Source of the DNA: Pseudomonadota bacterium
GTDB lineage: Bacteria > Pseudomonadota > Alphaproteobacteria > Rhodobacterales > Rhodobacteraceae
Direction of reading: 5' to 3'
DNA length: 64,000 nucleotides
NCBI GenBank assembly: GCA_020161655.1
Contig: JAIUPC010000004.1
Span: 248,001 to 312,000, forward strand
Shown here: positions 8,267-16,578 of the stretch, in pieces
Numbering within the stretch: position 1 is the stretch's first letter
How the letters are laid out: each line of letters begins with the position of its first letter
The notes under the pieces: model-generated
Told to the model about the DNA's origin: nothing
The model's database searches: none
Seen by the model: the letters and a program-made list of their open reading frames with translations, nothing else
Translations under genes and position numbers: made by a program

Positions 8267-9235
8267 ATGCCGAAACCGAAGGTACTCGTGACCCGGGCCT
8301 GGCCCGAGGCGGTCGAGGCGCGGCTGAAGGCGAATTACGACGTTACCCTGAACCCCGAGGACGTGATCCATTCCGCCTCCGATCTTCGTGCTGCGGCGGG
8401 CGAATATGACGCCATCCTGCCTACCGTGACCGACCGTCTGGGTGCCGATGTGATCCAACCGGGCGGGCGTCTGCGGTTCATCGGCAATTGCGGCGTCGGC
8501 TATTCCCATATCGACGTTGCGGCGGCGAAGGCGGCGGGCATCGTGGTTTCCAACACGCCCGACGTTCTTTCCGACTGCACCGCCGACATCGCCATGACGC
8601 TTCTTCTGATGGTGGCGCGGCGCGCCGGGGAAGGCGAACGTTTCCTCCGCGCGGGGCTATGGGAGGGCTGGCGACCCGGACAGCTTATCGGGCGCAAGGT
8701 CAGCGGCGCGACCATCGGCATCGTCGGCTTTGGCCGGATCGGTCAGGCGATGGCGGCGCGCGCCCGGCACGGCTTCGGCATGAAGGTGCTGGTGCAGAAC
8801 CGCTCCCCTATCGCACCAGAAGTCCTTGCCGCCTATGGCGCGCGGCAGGTGGCGAGCCTTGACGAGCTGCTGCCCGAGGTCGATTTCCTGTCGCTGCATT
8901 GCCCCGGCGGGGCGGCGAACCGCCACCTGATCGACGCGCGGCGCCTTGCGCTGATGCGGCCCGATGCTTTCCTCATCAACACCGCGCGGGGCGAGGTGGT
9001 GGATGAGGCGGCGCTGGCCGAGGCCTTGGCGGCGGGGCGGCTTGCCGGTGCCGGGCTTGATGTCTACGAGGAAGAGCCGAAGGTGACGGCAGCCCTGATG
9101 GGGATGGAGAACGCGGCGCTTCTGCCGCATCTCGGCTCGGCCACGCGCGAGACGCGCGATGCCATGGGTCACCGCGCGGTCGATAACCTCGATGCCTTCT
9201 TCGCGGGCCGCGAACCGCCCGACCGCGTCGCCTGA
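8267..9235 (+). CDS. D-isomer-specific 2-hydroxyacid dehydrogenase (glycerate/glyoxylate reductase-like)
   Basis: 322 aa. NAD(P)-dependent interconversion of 2-keto and D-2-hydroxy acids. The Rossmann motif GIVGFGRIGQAMAARA is at about 152-167. The catalytic triad is readable as Arg in the GGAANRHLIDARRL/NTARGEVVDE region, Glu in YEEEP and His in LLPHLGSAT. I chose ATG 8267, which has AGGGAAGGGGAAG just upstream, over an in-frame start 17 codons earlier. Glycerate or hydroxypyruvate is the most common substrate of this subgroup, but that is an inference. Confidence 0.88.
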   Translation: MPKPKVLVTRAWPEAVEARLKANYDVTLNPEDVIHSASDLRAAAGEYDAILPTVTDRLGADVIQPGGRLRFIGNCGVGYSHIDVAAAKAAGIVVSNTPDVLSDCTADIAMTLLLMVARRAGEGERFLRAGLWEGWRPGQLIGRKVSGATIGIVGFGRIGQAMAARARHGFGMKVLVQNRSPIAPEVLAAYGARQVASLDELLPEVDFLSLHCPGGAANRHLIDARRLALMRPDAFLINTARGEVVDEAALAEALAAGRLAGAGLDVYEEEPKVTAALMGMENAALLPHLGSATRETRDAMGHRAVDNLDAFFAGREPPDRVA

Positions 9236-9436
9236 TCAGCCGGCGACCGTCGCCGGATAGCCAGCCTCCTCAAGCGTCTCGGCGAGCTTGGCCGTGGAAA
9301 GCGCGCTTTCGATCCTCACCTTATGCGCTGCAAGGTCGAATTCCATCCGGGCGGCGAAGTCGGCGTCGGCGATGGCCCTTTCGATGGTCGCCTTGCAATG
9401 GCCGCAGGTCATGTCGGGTACGAGGAAAGTGGTCAT
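9236..9436 (-). CDS. heavy-metal-associated domain protein, CopZ-like copper chaperone
   Basis: 66 aa, a single ferredoxin-like HMA domain. The metal site MTCGHCKATIERA is intact (CxxC). It delivers Cu(I) to a copper ATPase or buffers it in the cytoplasm. Start at 9436 with GGAGG seven bases upstream; an in-frame earlier start lacks a ribosome binding site. It is divergent from copA and has its own MerR-type promoter. Its presumed partner copA is damaged, so here it may work mainly as a copper buffer. Confidence 0.85.
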   Translation of the reverse strand: MTTFLVPDMTCGHCKATIERAIADADFAARMEFDLAAHKVRIESALSTAKLAETLEEAGYPATVAG

Positions 9437-9455
9437 GTGGGCCTCCGTTCGATGA

Positions 9456-9487
9456 AGGATGTGGAGGTTCCAACGCGGGAAGGTCAA
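9456..9487 (-). promoter_or_regulatory. CueR-type promoter/operator of the copZ-like gene
   Basis: On the minus strand TTGACC (9482-9487) is the -35, overlapping ACCTTCC (9478-9484) whose partner GGAACCT lies at 9465-9471. A -10 candidate CATCCT follows about 20 bases after the -35. The overlong spacer with a dyad inside it is characteristic of MerR-family activation. Confidence 0.65.
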
Positions 9488-9526
9488 GGGCCTTCACCGC
9501 AAAAGGGGAAATCTGCGGGTTCTCCC

Positions 9527-9557
9527 TTGACCTTCCTGTAACTAGAAACTTTACCTC
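9527..9557 (+). promoter_or_regulatory. CueR-type promoter/operator of copA
   Basis: TTGACC (9527-9532) overlaps ACCTTCC (9530-9536), with AGAAACT (9544-9550) as a weakened second half-site. TACCTC (9552-9557) is a -10 candidate with a 19-bp spacer. The dyad is less perfect than usual CueR sites (AGAAACT instead of GGAAGGT). Confidence 0.65.
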
Positions 9558-9587
9558 ATGCGCGACCTGATCCGAGGGAGTCACGCC

Positions 9588-11896
9588 ATGGCTGATACCC
9601 TCACCCTCAGCATCGAGGGCATGACCTGCGCCTCCTTCGTGGCGCCGGTTGAGAAGGTCTTGAAGGCAGTGCCGGGGGCAGCGGTGCCTCGGTCAACCTC
9701 GCAAACGAAACCGCGCGCATCAGCGAAAGCGATCCCGCCGCGATGCCGGCGGTTCTGACGGCGCTCGACAAGGCGGGCTATCCGGCGCGCATCGCCGAAA
9801 CCGTCCTCAGGATCGACGATATGATTTGTGCCTCTTGCGTCGACCGGGTCGAGAAGGCGCTGCCGGGCGTGATTTCGGCGCACGCGAACCTCGCCACGGA
9901 AACCGCCCGCTTGCGCCTTGCCGAGGGTGCACTGTCCACGGGCGAACTTCTCTCCGCGACGGCGGCGGCGGGGTATCCGTCGCACCTGAAGGAAGCGGTG
10001 GCGGAGCCGGTCGACCGCAAGTATGCCGAATACCGCGATCTCGCGCGGCTGACCGTCCTCGCGGCGGTCCTCTCCCTTCCATTCGTCCTTCTCGAGATGG
10101 GCGGCCATCTTTACCCGCCGCTGCACCACTGGATCGCAGGCACCATCGGCATGCAGGCGAACTGGGTCCTGAAATTCGTGCTGACGTTCCTGATCCCCGC
10201 CGCGTCGCGCTCCGTCTGTTTCGAGGCCGCCGCCGTGATCGTCGTCCTGATCCTTTTCGGTCGGATGATGGAGGCGCGGGCCAAGGGTCGGACCGGCGCT
10301 GCGATCCGTCGGCTGATCGGCTTGCAACCGCGTTCGGCGGGGGTGGAGCGCGACGGCGGCGCCGTGGATGTGCCGCTCGCCGATCTCAGGGCCGGCGGCC
10401 TGATCCGTGTGCGCCCCGGCGAACGCATCGCCGCCGATGGCAGGGTGACGCGCGGCGAAAGCTGGGTCGATGAAAGCATGCTGACCGGAGAGCCCGCGCC
10501 GGTCCGGAAGGCCGAAGGCACCGCCGTCACCGGCGGAACTGTGAACGGGCAAGGCAGCTTCAGCTTCCGCGCCGAAAAGGTCGGGGGCGAAACCGCGCTC
10601 GCGCAGATCATCCGCATGGTGGAAGAGGCGCAGGGGGCGAAGCTGCCTATCCGGGCGCTTGTCGATCGCATCACGCTCCGGTTCGTGCCGGCGGTGATAG
10701 TGGCGGCGCTGACCGTCGCGGCCTGGCTGATCTTCGGGCCTTCGCCGGCGCTGACCCATGCGCAGGTTGCGGGGGGCGCCGTCCTCATCATCGCCTGCCC
10801 CCGCGCCATGGGCCTCGCGACGCCCACCTCGATCATGGTCGGCACCGGGCGGGCGGCGGAGCTTGGCGTTCTTTTTCGCAGGGTCGATGCCTTGCAGGCG
10901 CTGCAATCGGTCTCGGTCGTGGCCTTCGACAAGGCCGGGACGCTGACGGCGGGCCATCCGGTCCTGACCGATCTTCTGCCCTTGCCGGGGTTTGACGGGG
11001 CCGAGGTGCTGCGCCTTGTCGCCAGTGCCGAGGCGGGGTCGGAACATCCCCTGTCGCGCATCATCCTTGCCGCCGCCGCCGAACGCGGGCTTGTGGTGCC
11101 GCAGGCGGAAGCGATGGAGGCGGTTGCCGGTCACGGGCTGCGGGCCAAGGTCGAAGGGCATGAGGTCGTGGTCGGCGCAAAGCGGATGCTGGCGAAGGAC
11201 GGTATCGACGCCGCCCCCCTTGCCGCCGCCGGGACGGAGGTTGCCGCCAAGGGCCGCACGCCGATCCTTGTGGCGATCGACGGCAAGCCCGCCGCCGTCC
11301 TTGCCGCTTCCGACCCGATCAAGCCTTCGGCGCGCGAGGCCATCGCCGCGCTGCACCGTTTGGGCCTCAGGACCGCGCTCATCAACGGCGATACCGAGGC
11401 GACGGCGCGTGCGGTCGCTCATGAGGCGGGGATCGACCATGTCGTCGCCAGAGTGCTGTCCGGCGGCAAGATCACGGCGCTTGAGGGGCTGCGGACAACC
11501 CCCGAAACCCGGATCGCCTTCGTCGGCGACGGCATCAACGATGCCCCCGCACTTGCCCATGTCGATGTCGGCATCGCCATCGGCACCGGAACGAACGTGG
11601 CCATCGAAACGGCCGAAGTTGTGCTGATGTCGGGCGACCCGATGGGCATGGTCTCGGCCTTCGACCTGTCGAAGAAGACCATTCGCAACATCCGCGAAAA
11701 CCTCTTCTGGGCCTTCGCCTGCAATGTCGCGCTGATCCCGGTCGCGGCGGGGCTTCTCTATCCGGCCTTCGGGGTGATGCTGTCGCCGGTCTTGGCCGCA
11801 GGCGCCATGGCGCTGTCGAGCGTCTTCGTCCTGACCAACGCGCTCCGCCTGCGGTTCGCGGGGCAGAAGCTGAACGGAAAAGGAGCCACGGCATGA
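9588..11896 (+). pseudogene. copA: copper-translocating P-type ATPase CopA, frameshifted and with key motifs lost
   Basis: P1B-type Cu(I) exporter remnant. Translation from ATG 9588 gives a first HMA domain whose metal site is CASF instead of CxxC. A one-base loss near 9683-9686 then shifts the frame, and the rest (homologous from about 9686, first ATG 9743) runs 717 codons to 11896. The second HMA keeps CASC. A transmembrane hairpin appears deleted at about 10198-10212, where helix 2 runs straight into [16 protein letters not shown]6 has CPR instead of CPC (Arg codon 10802-10804), the phosphorylation site is DKAGT instead of DKTGT (Ala codon 10934-10936), and TM7 has CN instead of YN (11720-11725). 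TGEP, SEHPLS and [10 protein letters not shown] are intact. A CueR-like promoter lies upstream and cueR overlaps the end, so the locus structure survives while pumping is very unlikely. Confidence 0.85.
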
Positions 11897-12294
11897 ACAT
11901 TTCAGAGGTCGCCGAACGCGCCGGCTTGCCGCCGAAGACCATCCGCCATTACGAGGAAATCGGCCTCGTCCGGCCTTTGCGCGCCGAAAACGGCTACCGC
12001 CAGTTCTGCGACAGCGACCTCCACAAGCTGGCCTTTCTGGGGCGAGCAAGGTCGCTTGGCTTCAGTCTCGACGATTGCCGGAGCCTCCTTGAGCTATACG
12101 AGGATCACGGCAGGGCGAGTGCCGATGTGAAGGCGCTGGCCGGGCACCACCTGACCGAGATCGACCGCAAGATCGAGGAGCTGATCGCGATGCGCCGGAC
12201 GCTGGCGCATCTCGTCGATTGCTGCGCCGGCGATGGAAGACCGGATTGCCCGATCCTCGACAATCTTGCGGCGGTTCCGGTGCTGAAGCCGTGA
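11893..12294 (+). CDS. cueR: Cu(I)-responsive MerR-family transcriptional regulator CueR
   Basis: 133 aa. N-terminal winged helix [25 protein letters not shown], a dimerisation helix in the middle, and the C-terminal metal-binding loop [15 protein letters not shown], in which two cysteines of CCx7C spacing bind Cu(I) as in CueR. It activates copper-efflux promoters by untwisting an overlong spacer. The ATG overlaps the stop of the copA remnant (ATGA), so its translation depends on that transcript. Two matching operators are present at 9456-9487 and 9527-9557. Confidence 0.92.
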   Translation: MNISEVAERAGLPPKTIRHYEEIGLVRPLRAENGYRQFCDSDLHKLAFLGRARSLGFSLDDCRSLLELYEDHGRASADVKALAGHHLTEIDRKIEELIAMRRTLAHLVDCCAGDGRPDCPILDNLAAVPVLKP

Positions 12295-12368
12295 TCTGTC
12301 TCGCCGGCAATTCCGTGAATCCGGCAGATGCCATCGCATCTGCCGCGCGAGAACGGGGCCACCTTGAT

Positions 12369-12447
12369 GACCGGTGGCCCAAAGCCACCGGTCAGCGCCC
12401 GTCCCGCCCACGGCGGGCGCTTCTCGCCCGCCAGGTCGGGCGCTGAC
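12369..12447. repeat. nested inverted-repeat array after cueR
   Basis: Three perfect stems are packed together: GACCGGTGGC/GCCACCGGTC (12369-12378, 12384-12393, loop CCAAA); GTCAGCGCCCG/CGGGCGCTGAC (12391-12401, 12437-12447); and inside the latter GGCGGGCG/CGCCCGCC (12412-12419, 12425-12432). The first two share three bases. It may terminate cueR transcription or be a REP-type element. The rest of the 12295-12569 gap shows no convincing gene. Confidence 0.7.
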
Positions 12448-12569
12448 CTTTGTGGTCCCGGGCCGAAGCGGTCTGGCTGATCGGTTTCCACATGAGCGGG
12501 GCCGACGCCAGTGGCGCCGTCTGGTCCCGCTCAAGGCACAAGGTGTACCAATCAGAGATCACGCCCATC

Positions 12570-13046
12570 CTACAGCCGCGACGAGATCACCCCTGTCGCA
12601 AACCCACCCATCCTCAGTTCGCCGAAAAGCCGCTGGTACTCGATCTTCGGGCAGCGGTTCTCGATCACGCTGATCCCCGCTGCCCCGGCCTTCGCTGCCG
12701 CCTCGGGATGGCTGACGCCGATCTGCATCCAGATGGTGCGGAGATGCGGAATCTCTGCCATTGCCCCGTCGACGATGGCTGGAACGGCATCGGAGCGACG
12801 GAAGATGTCGACCATGTCGACGGGAATATCCTTCGGGATCGAGGCGAGGTCGGGATAGACCGTTTCGCCCAGAAGCACCGTGCCCGCCTGACCGGGATTG
12901 ACGGGAATCACCCGGTAGCCCCTTAGGCCAAGGTAGCGCGCCACGAAGAAGGATGGCCGCACCGGATTGGGTGACACGCCGACGACCGCGATCACGCGGG
13001 TCGTCGTCAGGATGCGGCGCAAATCTTCATCGGAATGGGCGGTCAT
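12570..13046 (-). CDS. CoA-binding domain protein (YccU-like)
   Basis: 158 aa, a single Rossmann-like CoA-binding domain. Visible signatures are TRVIAVVGVSPNPVRPSFFVARYLGLRGYRVIPVNP near the N-terminus, VDMVDIFRRSDAVPAIV in the middle and the terminal VIENRCPKIEYQRL. No catalytic function is established for the family. Start chosen at ATG 13046; an extension 27 codons upstream is arginine-rich and runs through a terminator hairpin. The stop codon lies in a partial copy of the window's palindromic repeat (GGATGGGCG on this strand). Confidence 0.85.
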   Translation of the reverse strand: MTAHSDEDLRRILTTTRVIAVVGVSPNPVRPSFFVARYLGLRGYRVIPVNPGQAGTVLLGETVYPDLASIPKDIPVDMVDIFRRSDAVPAIVDGAMAEIPHLRTIWMQIGVSHPEAAAKAGAAGISVIENRCPKIEYQRLFGELRMGGFATGVISSRL

Positions 13047-13059
13047 GCACCGGGTTCTG

Positions 13060-13094
13060 GCAGAAAAAGGCGCCCGGTCCAAGGGACGGGCGCC
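13060..13094 (-). terminator. intrinsic terminator after the YHS-domain gene
   Basis: On the minus strand GGCGCCCG (13087-13094), a ten-base loop and CGGGCGCC (13069-13076) form a perfect 8-bp stem followed by TTTTTCTG. Confidence 0.8.
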
Positions 13095-13212
13095 AGTTGC
13101 GGAACGAGGGACAGTGAATTGGAGCACAGCTGTTCCGTGCCGCGCTCCCGTAGCTTGATGTGGGGATGTAAAAGCTGCGTAAAAGACCCTGTCGCACAGA
13201 TGTGATCGAAGG

Positions 13213-13674
13213 TCAGTTTCCGCTGAGGCCGGGCCAGTTGCCGTCGGCCTTCTCGATGTTACCGTCCATGTCCTTGCCCCAGACCGTGCGGATGGCCGTG
13301 CTGCTTTTCAGATAGAGGCGTCCGCCGTGGATCGTGAAGGCTTCCGGCGAAGAGGCGGAAAGCGAGCCGCGCGATACCGCGTAGGCGCAGTAGCCGCCAT
13401 ACTGCGGGGCATAGGCGGCAGGGTTCATCTCGAAGGCTTCCATGTTCGCGGCACTGGCGAAGTACCAGGTCGCGCCGCGCCAGCGCAGGGCATGGTCGGC
13501 CTGACCCTGGACCGGCTTCTTCGCCATGAAATAGGCGACCGGGTCATAGCCGGAAATCGCCACGCCGCTCGGCGCGTAGATTTCCGGCTCTTCGGCCAGT
13601 GCCGGGCGCAGGATCGTGCCTGCGACGGGCAGCGCGAGAATGGCCAGGATCAGGGTGCGTCGCCTCAGTGACAT
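13213..13674 (-). CDS. YHS domain-containing exported protein
   Basis: 153 aa. SLRRRTLILAILALPVAGTILRPALA is a signal peptide, possibly Tat-like because of RRR. The mature part carries the YHS fold: GVAISGYDPVAYFMAKKPVQG, the hydrophobic WRGATWYFASAANMEAFEMNPAAYAPQYGGYCAYAVS, then a second short repeat. YHS proteins are linked to metal (often copper) handling, but a specific ligand is not evident. ATG 13674 has GAGGA upstream. Intrinsic terminator at 13060-13094. Confidence 0.85.
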   Translation of the reverse strand: MSLRRRTLILAILALPVAGTILRPALAEEPEIYAPSGVAISGYDPVAYFMAKKPVQGQADHALRWRGATWYFASAANMEAFEMNPAAYAPQYGGYCAYAVSRGSLSASSPEAFTIHGGRLYLKSSTAIRTVWGKDMDGNIEKADGNWPGLSGN

Positions 13675-13817
13675 GTCGTCCTCTTCTCGTCTGGCGTCCG
13701 GTCGTGTCGCGGATGATCGGGGCGCCCCTCGCGAACAACATGGCACGCCCCGCGCTCCCGGCAAACCGGCCTCCCGCAAGCGTGATCGCTTGTGCGACGG
13801 ATGACGTGGTGTCGCGG

Positions 13818-14606
13818 TCAGATTCCGCGTGCGGTGGCCGCGTAAAGCGACACGGCGGCGGCGTTTGAAACATTGAGAGAGCCGAAGCCGCCCGAAAAGG
13901 GGATGCGGGCGAGAACATCGCAGGTGTCGCGCGTCTTGTCGCGCAGTCCCGGCCCCTCGGCGCCAAGGACAAGGCCAATGGGCCTTGAGCCGGCACCGGC
14001 CACCGCCTCTGCCAGCGTGACGATGCCGTCGCCGTCGAGTCCGATCAGGGTGAAGCCCATCGCCTTTAGCTCCTCCATCGCATCGGCGAGGTTGCCGACC
14101 CGAAGATAGGGCTGGCGTTCAAGGGCGCCGCTCGCGGTCTTGGCAAGCGCCCCGGTTTCCGGCGCGGAATGCCTCAGGGGAGCAATGACCGCACGCGCAC
14201 CAAAGACCTCGGCCGAGCGCAGGATGGCGCCGATGTTGTGCGGGTCGGTCACCCGGTCGAGAAGGACCACAAGGGGGGCGCCTTCGCCGCCGATGCAGAC
14301 CTCCGCAAGGCTGCCCCAACGCAAGGGTTTCACCTCAAGGGCCGCGCCCTGATGGACGCTTTCGGGGTCGATCGGCACGTGGGAATCGAACTTCCTCGGA
14401 TCGACGATCTCGGGCGCCGGCCCCGCGCCGATCGCCTCCGGCCCCAGACGGTCGGCGGCGTTCTTGGTCAGGACGAGCCGCAGCTTTTCCCGGCGCGGAT
14501 TGGCGAGCGCATCGCGCACCGCATGGATGCCGAAGAGCCAGACCGTCTCGGCCGCCGCCGCGCGGCGCGCGCGTTCCTTGTCGATCACCCAGGTGGGTTT
14601 CTTCAT
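13818..14606 (-). CDS. rlmB: TrmH-family rRNA 2'-O-methyltransferase (RlmB-like)
   Basis: 262 aa SPOUT methyltransferase expected to methylate the 2'-OH of a guanosine in 23S rRNA using SAM. The N-terminal substrate-binding domain starts at WLFGIHAVRDALANPRR. The three knot motifs are present: motif 1 DPHNIGAILRSAEVFG, motif 2 IGLVLGAEGPGL and motif 3 SLNVSNAAAVSLY. The length fits the family. It is transcribed away from the downstream tRNA gene. Confidence 0.9.
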   Translation of the reverse strand: MKKPTWVIDKERARRAAAAETVWLFGIHAVRDALANPRREKLRLVLTKNAADRLGPEAIGAGPAPEIVDPRKFDSHVPIDPESVHQGAALEVKPLRWGSLAEVCIGGEGAPLVVLLDRVTDPHNIGAILRSAEVFGARAVIAPLRHSAPETGALAKTASGALERQPYLRVGNLADAMEELKAMGFTLIGLDGDGIVTLAEAVAGAGSRPIGLVLGAEGPGLRDKTRDTCDVLARIPFSGGFGSLNVSNAAAVSLYAATARGI

Positions 14607-14727
14607 CGTTCCGTCCTCCGGCCGTGGCGGCGGACAATGCGTCGGCGCGCCGTCCGAAACAAGCCCCGGATGCGCGGGATTTCCTCCTTGACGCCCCGCC
14701 GCCCCTTGGCTATTTCCCCCGCTCAGT

Positions 14728-14811
14728 GGGCGATATGCTACAAGGTGTGGCAGCGGACTGTAACTCCGCCGAGGCGACTCATGCCTGGTTCGATTCCAGG
14801 ATCGCCCACCA
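14728..14811 (+). tRNA. tRNA with anticodon GUA (tRNA-Tyr), atypical D-arm
   Basis: 84 nt with encoded CCA. Acceptor GGGCGAT/ATCGCCC (7 bp), anticodon stem GCGGA/TCCGC with loop CTGTAAC (GUA at 14760-14762), T-arm CCTGG-TTCGATT-CCAGG, and a 14-nt variable region containing a GAG/CTC mini-stem, consistent with the class II arm of bacterial tRNA-Tyr. G1:C72 and A73, usual for tRNA-Tyr, are present. The D-arm GCTA/TGGC has a 7-nt loop with GG. Position 8 is A and position 14 is C where U and A are normally invariant, so it may be a divergent or second tRNA-Tyr. Confidence 0.8.
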
Positions 14812-14975
14812 TTCTCTGCAATGACGAAGACCTGGCCGCGAAGGCAGCGGGCGTTCCCGCGTTTCGTTCCGCAGGCATGTCGTAAAATGACGCGTTTGTT
14901 TCGTGCTGGTGACGGTCAGGGACGGCGCTTCCGCCGCTTATGTCGGATATTCCATTTCCGGTGGGGGCGACGACC

Positions 14976-16528
14976 ATGTCAGAGATTGCGGAGCGGCAGA
15001 CCCGCGCGGGCGGGCGGGGGGCGCGCAGGGCGATGCGGTCGGCCCCGGATTTCGGGATGCTGCCGTCGCTGAAGCGGAACCTGCCGCATTGCGAGCCGAT
15101 GGACGAGGGGCAGGTCGCCAGGATTGACGATGCCTCGATGTCGATCCTCGAGGAGGTGGGTGTCATCTTCCGGGACGAGATCGCGCTTGCCGACTGGAAG
15201 CGCGCCGGGGCGAAGGTCGAAGGGGATCGGGTCTACCTCGACCGTGGCCTTGTGCGGGAGCTGATCGCCACCATCCCTTCGGGCTGACCTATAGGGCGCG
15301 GAACCCTGACCGTAGCCTGCCCTTCGGCGGCAAGCATTCGATCTTCGTGCCGATGACCGGTGCGCCCTTCCTGCGCGACCTTGACGATGTGCGGCGCTGG
15401 CCGACGATCGCCGACCTGAACATGTTCCACAAGCTCAGCCACATGTCGCCGGCGCTGCATTCGACCGCGCATCACATTGTCGAGCCGATGGACATGAAGG
15501 TCAGCCACCGGCACCTTGCGATCACCTATTCCTCGATGAAGCACTCCGACAAGACCTTCATGGGCATGACCACCTCCGGCAAGAACGCCGAGGATGTGAT
15601 GGCCATGTGCGAGATCCTGCTCGGGGCCGATGTGATGGAGGAAACCCCTGTCACCACCGGCAACTGCAACGGCAATTCGCCCCTTGTCTGGGACGAGACC
15701 ATGCTTTCGGCCATGCGCGCCTTCATCCGGCGGAACCAGCCGGTCCTCTGCTCACCCTTCGTCCTTGGCGGCGCGAACACCCCGGCATCGGTCGCCCCCG
15801 CCGTGGCGCAGCTGAACGCCGAGGCGCTGTCGGCGCTGGCCTACTCCCAAGTGATCCGCAAAGGGGCGCCGGCGATCTACGGGCACTACCTCTCGACCGT
15901 TTCGATGAAGTCCGGCGCGCCGATGGCGGGGACGCCGGAGATCAGCCTCATGAACTTCATGATCGGCCAGATGGCGCGCCACTACAACGTGCCGTGGCGG
16001 ACCTCGAACCTTCTCGGCGGGGCCAAGACTTTTGACGCGCAGGCTGGATATGAAAGCGCCATGACGATGAACGCGGTCCTCCATGCCGGGGCCAATTACA
16101 TCTGGCATTCGGCAGGCTGGAACGAGGCCGGGATGCATTGTTCCACCGCCAAGTTCGTGGTCGATGCCGAGATGCGCGCGATGGGCTACCGCATGGCCGA
16201 AGGTCCGCGCTGGGATGATTTCGATGCCGCCATGCAGGCGGTGCGCGATGTGGGGCCGGGCAGCCATTACCTCGGCCACCCGCACACGCTGGAGAACTTC
16301 GAACGCGCCTTCTTCATGCCGAAGCTCTTCGACAACAACTCGATCGAGCAATGGCAGGCCGAAGGGTCGGTGGAGATCACCCAGCGCGCGCTCGATCATG
16401 CGAAGAAGCTCTTGCGCGAGTATGAGGAGCCGAAGCTGGATGAAGGCATCGACGAGGCGCTCCGCGACTATATCGCCCGCCGGGAGCGGGAGATTCCGGC
16501 GGAAGATGCACTGAACACCGAGCACTGA
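14976..16528 (+). pseudogene. trimethylamine methyltransferase (MttB) superfamily protein, one frameshift
   Basis: MttB-like proteins move a methyl group from a quaternary or tertiary amine to a corrinoid protein. The homologous frame starts at ATG 14976 and stops at TGA 15285-15287 after PSG; it resumes one base shifted (LTYRARNPDRSLPFGGKHSIF) from about 15284 to 16528. One base is missing near 15281-15284. The body contains HMSPALHSTAHHIVEP, SSMKHSDKTFMG and ETPVTTGNCNGNSPLVWDE, and has no in-frame TAG, so it is the non-pyrrolysine class that acts on betaines. No corrinoid-binding protein is visible nearby. The enolase-superfamily gene hpbD starts 50 bp downstream. Confidence 0.8.
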
Positions 16529-16539
16529 TCCCGGTGACT

Positions 16540-16565
16540 GGCCGCCTTCCGGGGCGGCCTCCTTT
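16540..16565 (+). terminator. possible weak terminator or attenuator between mttB-like and hpbD-like genes
   Basis: GGCCGCC (16540-16546), loop TTCCGG, GGCGGCC (16553-16559), then TCCTTT. The T tract is short, so readthrough is likely. Confidence 0.5.
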
Positions 16566-16578
16566 CTAGCGGAACCCC

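Noticed and set aside
9581-12049. 822-codon minus-strand ORF opposite copA
   Set aside because: Composition (Arg, Asp, His, Gly) is that of an antisense shadow in GC-rich DNA; no domain, no ribosome binding site, and the other strand has clear homology.
15285-15287. TGA in the MttB-like gene as a selenocysteine codon, or a hidden pyrrolysine TAG
   Set aside because: Homology resumes in a different frame, so readthrough does not explain it, and no in-frame TAG is present where pyrrolysine would be.
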